Both the position numbers and the translations under genes were made by a program. 64,000 nucleotides of DNA from Strigamia acuminata (taxonomy: Eukaryota > Arthropoda > Chilopoda > Geophilomorpha > Linotaeniidae), in the NCBI GenBank assembly GCA_949358305.1, contig OX442314.1, positions 22,187,060 through 22,251,059 on the forward strand, given 5' to 3'. Below are positions 1 to 10,600 of the stretch, piece after piece (position 1 is the stretch's first letter; the number at the start of each line of letters is the position of its first letter). Under the pieces are notes generated by a model. That model was not told the DNA's origin, made no database searches, and was given only the letters and a program-made list of their open reading frames with translations.

Positions 1-1691
1 CCGTTACCGTCATTACTCGGAAGATTTTGAAAAATCTTGCAACTCCCAAGTTGCCCATTCAGTATTCTGCATTTTTCATTGTTTTATCATTAATTTTTCA
101 AGGTTCAGTTGTTGAAAATACAAATTGCGAAGTGAAAAACAGTTTTATCGATACCCCAATAGTTAAAATCTCAGTATAAATACAAAATGCTTTTGTATAC
201 AATAAAGAATAAACTTTATTCTTGGATATTCTACAACAACTGCCAATATTTTGTAATATTACTTGTGTTGACTTGTAAACTGAGACTTGTAAATGCAGAC
301 AGGCAGATCATCGAATTTGATGTATTTTGTTAAAGCAATTAGATTTTATTCAGATGTACTGTTGTACTTTTATAAAGACTTTACTTGTATAATGTTATTT
401 TATGATATCTGTTTGAAACAATAGTATGATTGATGACTAACATCTCGAATAACCACATGTGAATTAATATTTCTTCAGGGATCTCTTAATTATAAAAGCT
501 TTTGGATATAAACATGCACTTTGAAGTTCTAACTCATTACGGTTCATCATACGGACATAGCAAAATCAAGGTTTCTCAACAAAAACAACGAAATTACAAA
601 AGAAAATAAATGAAATCAAACCTTTATTGAGACTTAAGATGTCAATGATTCAGTGATATTAAGAAGTCTGGAATTGGTGACAAACAAATTCCCATGACAC
701 ATCCACAGGGAGTGGCCATTTCGCATAAATTAAAAACGACAATTTGAAAATTCACTGCATACACTACAATCTTTGAGTTTAACTGATTTTCTGCGATTTA
801 TAGGGAATTTTATGCAAGGTTTACAGTAGATTTAATAGTTTTTTACTGGAGTGGATTTGCAGTGAATTTGATGAATTTGTAGTGGGTTTGAAGGCATTTG
901 TTGTGGATTTGAAAGTTTTATATTTTTCACGAACAACAATTCACTCGGTACTCCAAAAAAAAGAAAATTAGGGGTCTTTTAGCCTAGAAATACGAGGCGA
1001 CGCAAAGAGGGATGCCACGAGCAGCCTTTTTTTCTTTTTTTCTTTTATTGCACCATCCCTAGATCTACAACAAAGTCATTAACAACCGAGTTTGATTTTA
1101 TTTTGACACTTTGATTTTGTTCGTTTTTGTTTTTCTAGACAAAATTATTTTTAAAATAAAAAAAACAATTTTTTTGCTCGTTATTTATTTTCGGTATCCT
1201 ATTTCCACAATTCAAAATCAGCGCCCAAACAAAGCGTATGTTGCCGCTCCAAATTAGCACTGTGGGGCAGCTACAGAAGCAACCGAAACCCCAAACTAAC
1301 GCGCCATCTATCAAACAAACAAACCGAATTTAATATTAACATTTACACAAAATCCACCAACCCAAAATAAATAACAAATATTTTAAAACCCACTCCAGCA
1401 AAAAAGCACACAAATGTCGGCACATAAGCGTCATACATATTCCTAGTTTATCATTCCACCACAACAAGTCGCTAACCTCAATTTTAGTCAGCCATCGCAT
1501 CGTTCATTCCCTTCCCTTTCATTCCCCATTAACTAGCTATTTGGAACCGATTCTCTTTTCCTCGTGGTGTGGCATAGACCAAACGGTATGCTAAATGAAC
1601 TTATTTAAGCACCCGCGTGTCATGTAGGACTTAAACCGGCCTTGAAAAGTGCGAACATTTCTGCTATCGAGTCATCAGCCGCAGTACCGTA
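1..1691. other. 5' flank and presumed promoter/5' UTR of MYPT gene
   Basis: No coding exon can be supported here. The stretch is AT-rich with several AATAAA-like words near 200-215, which could be the 3' end of a gene lying to the left. A loosely repeated GT-rich tract (about 845-915) has a 'gatttg/gtttga' periodicity. The last ~150 bases before the ATG are less AT-rich and are the likely MYPT promoter/5' UTR. No TATA box is obvious. Confidence 0.4.
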
Positions 1692-4600
1692 ATGGATTTG
1701 ACTTCGTCTCTAATGGAAGCCCTTTCGGGGACGGCCAAATTTAAACGTATCGAGCAACTGAAACGATGGGAAGAATCGGAAACGAACAAAGAATGCACTC
1801 AGCTGAAGGAACGGTCGAGGAAAATCAATTTCAGCGACGGATGCGTGTTTTTAGCCGCTTGTGCTGCCGGAGACAGGGACGAAGTGGAGCGGCTAATTGC
1901 AAAGGGTGCCGACATCAACACGGCAAACGTGGATGGGCTCACCGCCCTGCATCAGGTAAATTTCATAGTAAAGACTTGAAGTGTGGGTGCAATTTTTGTG
2001 GATGAGGTTTAAATAGATTGTCGCTCATACGAGGCGATTGCACGGTTTAAATGCGGGGAGCGGCAGACAAAATGGCTGCGATCGTGTGCTAAAGAAAAGA
2101 AGTGAATTTTTATGTTTCCTGCATCTTTTCCTTCCCGGTTTTGGAAAAGAATTAGGTTAAGAGGTGGTGATTAAAAGGGTTGAAAGGGTTGCTTGTGGTT
2201 TTGACCGATCGGATGTGTTTATTTTATATTTTTTTGGAAATTATTTTTTGGATGATTATTATTATTATTATTATTATTATTATTTTTTTAATAGAAATTT
2301 TGCATTTGTCAATATTGTTGTGGGTATTAATCATGCGCGATTTCCGGTTGCATAATGATGCATTGATTTGTGTTAATAATTCATGTTTGGAGTCCTTTGT
2401 TCGGAATTTTATTTTATTTTATAATTTTTGTTTTAGTTGGGACTAAATTTCCATGACCCTAATGAGGTGCTACACGCGCAGATTTGGCGCCATTTTTTTT
2501 TTTTTTTAAATGGGGAAGAGGACTAGATTTCCCAAAAATTGTTCGTGCAAATTGTATTTTAAGCATCGATGTGTAAAATGGTTAAATAATAGTGAAAATT
2601 AAGTGGTTAAACTGTGGGAAATTTGAGTCATGAATTTTCTCTGTGTCCTGGAAAATGAAATAAGAGTTACAAAATGTGTCTGTACGCGAGTCTAGACAGA
2701 AATTTGGGTTATGTAAGGGCAAAAATGCGCAGAAATTTGAAATATCTTTTTAAGTTTTCAACATATGGTGTTGTGAGCAATCACTTTGGAAAGAATAATC
2801 ATCTAAAAATAAACTTAAGACGCGTCTATTTAGCGCGCTAGGATTTTCTCAGCGATTAAATATCAAAAGAATCGTCTGTTATGTAAATTTAAAATTTAAA
2901 AAAATAAATAAAAACTAAATTTAAAAAAATGATGTAAAATAAACAAATAAATTTCTTTTACCCCAGAAAAATGTAATGTTTTTGTTTACCTATTATAGAC
3001 CTGAGTGAAAAATGAGGGACAAATTAGTGCTAGAATTTATACACAGGGTCAATGACTAGGGCCTAATTTAGACCACGAGGTTCATATTTATACTTGAAGT
3101 GGCTTTTTCTTTTTAGGGGTACAGAAATAGTTATTAAAGGGATTTTTATTTTTTATTTTTTTATTTTAAATAATAATTATGCTTATGTGAGATCATTCTG
3201 GATTATGGCCAAACATTTCTCGTTAAATTAGTGGTGTGTGAAAGTGTATTTTTTACGATTAGAGATGACAGTGAAGGGAAATCCCTTGTGAAACAACATT
3301 GGGAATCTGTATGATCTTGGATAGTATTGAATTTATAAACAAAAATATGAGGCCTTGGATGTTTTCCTCGCTTGATCCAAGGCGAAATTTTTGTTTACAT
3401 TTTTATAATTTTTCATTTTTTAATGTTTGTTTGTTTGTTTGTATATCTATTTATTATTAATTATGAAAAATGGGGAGATTTTAGTGGGAATTTAGTCTCG
3501 TAAAAGAGATTTTTTGTTTTTTTTTGTTGGGCGACGGTGTTCGTGTTGTCATGCCGCTGTCGGTCGACTCGCTGCGGCCGCCATATTGAAATTCCGTCGA
3601 AAAATAAAATTCATGGTTTTGTTATTTTTTTGAAAAAAGGAAAATTTAAAACAGTAAAAATTGACTCGATTACCACGTAGTGGAATGCAGAATTTTTTCT
3701 ACATCCCTTTTTTTTTTGGTTTAAATAAGCTTTAACGATACATTTTGTCACAAGTTCATAATAAGGTCAAGTCATGGCGAAACAAGGATACAAAAATAAC
3801 CCTTTTATTCTTTTTTTTTATATATATATAAACTAAAACTGCGCAAAATGTAATTAACCACTCCAAACAAAACAAATCATCATGTAAACTGTTCTCATAA
3901 AAAAATACAACATTCTTGAATCCACTTATAATAATAACTTGAATAAATTCGAGTTTTCAATTGAAATCACCTGCTGATGCTATTTGTGACATCATGGCAA
4001 AGCATTTGATTTAATTCACTTTTAATTATATTTTTTTTAACCTTATTAAAGTCAAGGCACAGCTGTATTTTTATTTTTTTTTTCTTTATAAAACATCATC
4101 TCACACCATCTGGGTACTCACACTGTTCTTTTGTTCCAAGTTAAAGATACACTGGCCAAGTTTTCCTTTGCCAATTCTTCCTCTAATTTCTATCTTCTAC
4201 ATCTTCGTTTGGCAACGGATATTTACATGACATTTTTCCCCTCGTAAAGATAGTTATAACAAGTTATTTTTCTTTATTTATATTTTTAATTTTATGTTAT
4301 TTTAATTATTTTATCATTTTTTCAGGTTAAAAAATAAAATTATTTTAAATTTTTCCAATTTTTATGCTCATAAAACATGTTTGAATGAGGCGTACATCTG
4401 CTCGGTTGTGTTGTAATTTGTAATCCACACACCAGACATTATTCTTTTTACTTCCTGGTCGCATGATAAAATTAATTTTAAAGTTATATTTGGATTCTCC
4501 ATTTTTTTATGTGCACCTTTTTGGGGGCCTTGAATTTAGACCGGCTAAGTAAAGCTGATTACAGTTTCAGGTCTCCTGTGGGCCGATTTAGCACCCAAGC

Positions 4601-7600
4601 TTAGTACTACAGCTCGAGCTGCTATTTTTTTTTTTTTACATTTAAATAAATAATTATATATTTTTCTCTTTTTTTGATAAAATTTCAGTCTTGCATTGAT
4701 GATAATTTAGAGATGGTGGAGTTTTTAGTTGAAAACGGAGCTGATATTAATTGCGGTGATAATGAGGGCTGGACACCGCTTCATGCCACAGCATCGTGTG
4801 GTTTTTTAAGTATTGCGAGGCGAGTAGATAAAATTGAGGGAATATATTGTTTTTTTTTTTGTTAAATGGGTTGTTTTTATTAGGTATTTGATTGAACACC
4901 GTGCAAATGTTGCTGCGGTGAACAACGACGGGGAGTTGCCCATAGACATCGCGGAATCCGATGAAATGGAGGAATTGTTACAAGAGGAAATCAATAAACA
5001 AGGTTTAAATTTAAAATAAAAATAAAATGAAATTGATTATTAATTTTTGTTTGATTTAATTGCAGAAATTGACTGCGAAACTGCGCGGACTGAAGAAGAG
5101 AGACTCATGTTGGAAGATGCTAATCAGTGGCTCAATTCTGGCACATTTTTAGATAGACCTCATCCTAAAACAGGTGCTACAGCACTACACGTAGCAGCTG
5201 CAAAGGGCTATATTAAGGTTATGAGGTGCGTGGAGTTTGTTTATTTACCGAGTTCAAATTAGTGGAGATGGGATTTTTTTTTCTCTTTTTTTTTTCCTCT
5301 CTCTTTTCTTTTAATAGTTTCTGGATTTGTTTTACAGTGCCTTATTACAAAGTGGTGCCGATTTGAATTTTCAAGATATGGACGGCTGGACGGCACTTCA
5401 TGCAGCTGCACACTGGGGGCAAAAGGAAGCGTGTGAAATGCTCGTAGAGCATGGTGCTGAAACGGACATTAAAAATGCTGTGGTACAGATAAACCAAGAA
5501 GCTTTTACCATATCATTTCAGCTGATTTTTTAATGACAACATCTTGAAAAATCAGTTGAAGAATTGTTATGTCAAATTTTAACCGAAATAAGTCACGTTT
5601 TAATGGGATTATATTTTTATTGATTATTTTTTTTTTTTATAATTTTAAAATTATTAAATACGTTTTGTTTTAATTTTTTCAATGACACTTGCGGTCAATC
5701 AATCAAGTTTTAATGAACGCGTCAGTAATTAGTTGATTCAATTAATTTTTTCAGGGTCAGACGGCCACTGACATAGCGGAGCCGGAGATGGCGAAACTAT
5801 TAGAAGAGATGAGGAAGAAACAAGCCTCAGTGAGTAGTAGTGGACACTAAAGAAAAAAAAATATTGGGCAACTTTAGGACACTCTTTGTTCGTTCATTTA
5901 TTTGGAAAAATGTATATAGTTTTGTGATCATCTCTGTTGAGCTATTTTAACTCCCAGTTTATTGTCACACAAAGTTCGATTTGTTTTGTAAATATGTTGA
6001 TATGAAGAAATATCCACGGGAGAAAAAGAAAAAAAAGATATATATTTTTTTTTGTCTTTTTATTTCGGTAATTTTTGTGTTTAAAAAATTGATTCATCTT
6101 CATCCTAAGAGGAAATTATCAGTTTATTTTTGGCTGGCAAGTAAGTGAAACGACAGCATTGCAATGTTGCTCGAAAGAGTGTGCATATGTTAATTAATTC
6201 TGAATTGAATTAATGAGCGGTTTTTTTCACTTTGTTGCTACAGAAATAATTTTATTTCTAATTTTTTTTTGTGCTCGCAACCACTTTGTTGGTGTTTGCA
6301 TGTTAATAGAAATTAATTAATTTTTTGCATCGTTTCATTTTGTCACAATAATAGTCCTGAACCAGACACACTTAAAAAATGTCTGGTTTGAGTTTTTCCT
6401 TGGGATTCAGGATGAGTTGATTGACAGGCATGAAATCTATGAAAGTTGTTCTATGTTTTTTTTTTTTTACATTTTAATTTGGTGGTTCATTGGTTGTATT
6501 CTTTTGCATGGGATGCTGCACTGTTTTCAGTGTGTTTTGTCCTTGCAAAATTGTACATTACAAAAACAAACTTCTAATTATTTTTTGGTGTTTTTTTTTT
6601 TAATTTTTTTTTTTTCAGTTGGCAAAGGACAAAATAAAACCTCAAACTATAATAGAAAACAAATCTATGGTTGTAAATCGTCGAATGTAAGATTTGTTAA
6701 CTTTTGTCTAAATGCAATGATTTTTTTAAAGTTGTGAATATTTTAGGGTCGCGGGATGTGATAAGGTTCCAGTACATAACTTGTTAATTAAAGAACCTTC
6801 GAAGGAGGAGATTAAAGATGCAAAAGATGAGGAATCTTCGTCCGAGTCTTCCGAATCGGAAGAACGAAAAGCAAACGAGAAAAATGAAGTTGGTAAGAGT
6901 TTAACGAAAAAATAACTTAAATATAATGGATTTTACAGTGTTATTTCTTTATTAGAAAAAAGAAACAAAGTTAATAAGAGCGAAGAGCCACCTGTTGTTA
7001 AACCGCAAACCGTACCCACTAAACCGGAAGAGAACGTGCGGATTCGCGTACCATCCAAACAGATCCCTCAACAGTCGACTGAAAATGAAGACAACATTCC
7101 CTCCTGGAGGCGAAGCGCTCGCAAATCCGACAGTTTGTCCACAACGGTCAATGAAAACCATGAAATTATACCACGGTCAAGTCTGGGACAACGTTCGTCC
7201 GTTCCACTGACCACAAGTAACAACCAAGAGGCGGAATTCAAGCGCCCGTTGAGCGTCGAAGCTTCCGAGCGGTAAAAACACACTAGCATTTATTAATAAC
7301 TTAACTTTTTAATTGGAATTTAACATGCTATTTTAAATTAATTTAATTTAATTTAATTTAATTTATTAATTTAAACGAAAAAGATATTTAGAATTTTATT
7401 TACAGCTTGCTAATTTTAACTAATCCTAATTGCATGGCATGTTGTAATCAAAGGGGTTTCAAGATGGGTGCAATTGTGAGCCGCTTCAGTCGTCCTAACT
7501 CTTTGCCAACTACCACCAAACCCTCTGTCACCATAAGTGCTCCGAGTAGCCGTTTGCTGCCTTTTCTCAGGTACTATAATGCCCCCTTAACAAATATAAA

Positions 7601-10600
7601 CTAATGAAAGTTGGTATAATTTGCGGGAAAGGACATTACGGAACTAAATGTTGAATTGTTGTGTTTTAAAGAAAAAGGGAAGAGAATGTTGACACGCAAA
7701 AACCACCTGCAGTCTCCGAGCAAACGACGACTGGCGACGTAATTGCTGATGACTCGACTCCAACAACTCCGAGTAATCAAACGGGAACGCCGCAACGACG
7801 GTCGTTCCAGCCGCCCGTGCGGGACGAGGAATCTGAAACACAACGCAAAGCACACGCTAAACGCGTGCGGGAAACCAGGAGATCGACACAGGTTGGGCAA
7901 TAATTGGATTATTTATAAGTTTGAATTTTGAATTTATGATTTAATTTATTTTATTTTAGGGTGTGACATTAGAAGTGGTGAAATCGGCCGAACAATTGGT
8001 CAAACAACAGCAACAAGAAGCCGATAAATCGAAAGATGAAACTAAAAACGAACCGCCGCTGTCTAGCGTTGAACGTAGACGCTTGCCGCCTAAAGAGGAC
8101 GATAAAACGTTGGCCACGACCACGGGGGATTTGATGGAGAGACGGTCGTCGTGGCGATCGCGATTGGAGCAAGATAATCACAATAAAACGGTTTGTGGTG
8201 TTTGTTTTCAGGGTTTTTTATTTATATCTAAAATTAAGATTAGCCATGCACATCTGTATGTCTGTTAATTTATGCGAATGCACTTTTTTTTTCTTTTTTT
8301 TTTTTTTTGCTCTGCATGGATGGATTTTTTTAAATTTTTTTTATTATGATTTTTGTTCTGTTGCATAAATCCGACCAATTTCCTCGCTGCTGTTTTGTTG
8401 GCCCCTGCTTATATTACCTGATGTTGAAAATGTTGGGGTATGAATCAGGAGGATACGCGCACACCCAGAAGACCTCGGGAGTTGGGTGATGGAATAAATG
8501 CTGCGACGAGAAGAACGAGACTCGCAGGTACATCAAAGGATAGCGATAATTCGTTAATAAGTACGTGTACGGTGCGAGTTCGGGGATCGACGAGCGATGG
8601 CGTTGCGACAGGTGATTTGTTACTAACAAAGCGGAGAGGTGGTTGATGGTGGTAAGGGTTTGCGTGGAGTGATGGAAAATATTGAATGTGTAGAACACGA
8701 TAAGGAAAACGAGAATGGAGCGCAGAATTCGACCGGCAGTGCTGCTATTCAAAGGCGACGGCGACCCAAGAGAAGATCAACTGGGGTGGTTTATATGGAT
8801 GCGGATGTTAGTATTGTTTTTTTAATTTTTCTTTTATTACGCGCACTTTATTTCGTATTATTTTCGCTTTTTATGATTGGGTGTGGTTGTGCATGCAAAT
8901 TTGTCAATTGTGATTTGTACTTGTTCAGTACTGCACTTTGTACAGTTTATTTTGATAGGGTTTTTTTGTTTTTGTTTTTTGTTTTTGTTTTATTTTTTTT
9001 AAATTTGTTAATTATTTTGCCAGGATAAAGAAGGTGGGGATGGAAAAGAAGACTCGAAAAGTGCTGACGAGGAAAGTAATGTTCAGGTAATAATTCAGAA
9101 ATGTTTGGGTGTGAAGTTTATCGTTCTTTAAGAGTAATGGCCCGTATACAGATGCGTCATGATAACATCTATTAGGGCGGTCTACGGCAACTCGGTTATG
9201 CTTTTAACTTAGCGTAAATACTTCGGTGCGGATAAGTGTGTTTGAGGTCCGATGTTTCGTCGACTCGGGCTTCTGTTAATTCAGGAGGGGCAGTTTGCAC
9301 ACACAAAGCGAAACAAGAGTGAAAGAAATGGCATTAACAAGCATTTCGTTGCAAAAATGGCGACAAAATGATGTTGTGTTTGACGTTTAGCGCACCAAAG
9401 CGTTTAGGTTAAAATTGAAATGAACGTTTTGGTGCAGGATCGCTTTTATAAAGCTACTCGTGTAATTGGAAGAAGTCGAGGCTAAGTTAGCACTTAAAAT
9501 TTATTCTCAAGCTAGACACACTCCTTCCTTGTGAGGATGGATGTTCCCATGGTTAAAAATAACTGTGCAGTAAACAAGCGAGTCACATCTCTTCGGAAAT
9601 CTGCGAACTGGCTCACTGGCTCGCTGCCATTTTCGGCTGGTGCCCGCCAAACGAGCTAAATTTAATCTTCTCTTCTCAGCCTCCACCCGATGCCATGGCA
9701 AGTTGGGCGGGAGAAGGGAGGCTGGTGTGACGTCATCCGGCCACAAACGCCTTGTGCTTGCGATTACTCAAGGTTCCCATTACATGTGCCTCTATTCTGG
9801 GTCCCACAGGGTGGAGCAAAGTCGAAAAAGTTTTTGGCTTTTGTTTGCGCCGCACTGTTTTCTGCGCTTTTTCTTTGTTTGTTCTCGTTTGTGCGCTTCC
9901 GGTTACTGCCCTTAATGAACCGAGTGGCATTGCACTAATCATGTCGTACGGTTATTCTGGATTCAACTATTACGGAAAAAGCCCGTATTCGTCGTACGCG
10001 AGTCCAAGTTCGTTGTACGGGTCTTCGTATTCGGCTTATTCTTCGCCGTCGACCTCGCTATATCCGTCCAGCTATGGGCGAAGGGAATCGTATTCTGGAT
10101 ATGGGTCGGGGAAAGGTGGTTATTCCCCTTACTCGTCGTTAAATCCGTTGAGTACTTCGGCCTCGACTTCGTACTTCAATGGGTTGGGCAATTCCGGCTC
10201 TTCTGGCCGCGGGTTGTCGCAGTCCGCTTCCATGTCCAATGTGGCGTACGGTTGTGGCGGAGCGAAAAGTCCGAGAAGTTCGAGTCCTATTAGAAATACA
10301 TCTTCTAGTGTTGTTGTAAGATGGTTGTGCACTTGAAAATAATTTTTGTTTTTATTTTTAAATTTTTTGTTTTTTTTTTGTTTATATTTTTGTTGAAGGT
10401 TCCGGAACGAACTTATAGGTCACGATTTGGCTCTGCTGGGTCTTTACCCGATGCGCCGACGAGGCTAGATAATTCTGCTTCCCGATACTCGGATCGGCTA
10501 AGTCGAACTTCGTCCGCTAGTAGCACAACAGGATTGGCTAATGAGTCGGATGAAAAGGATTATAAAAAGGTGAAAATTATAATGGTTTTTGTTGTTTTAT

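Noticed and set aside
2250-2290. (ATT)n run encoding poly-Tyr/poly-Ile frames
   Set aside because: Microsatellite inside MYPT intron 1, not coding.
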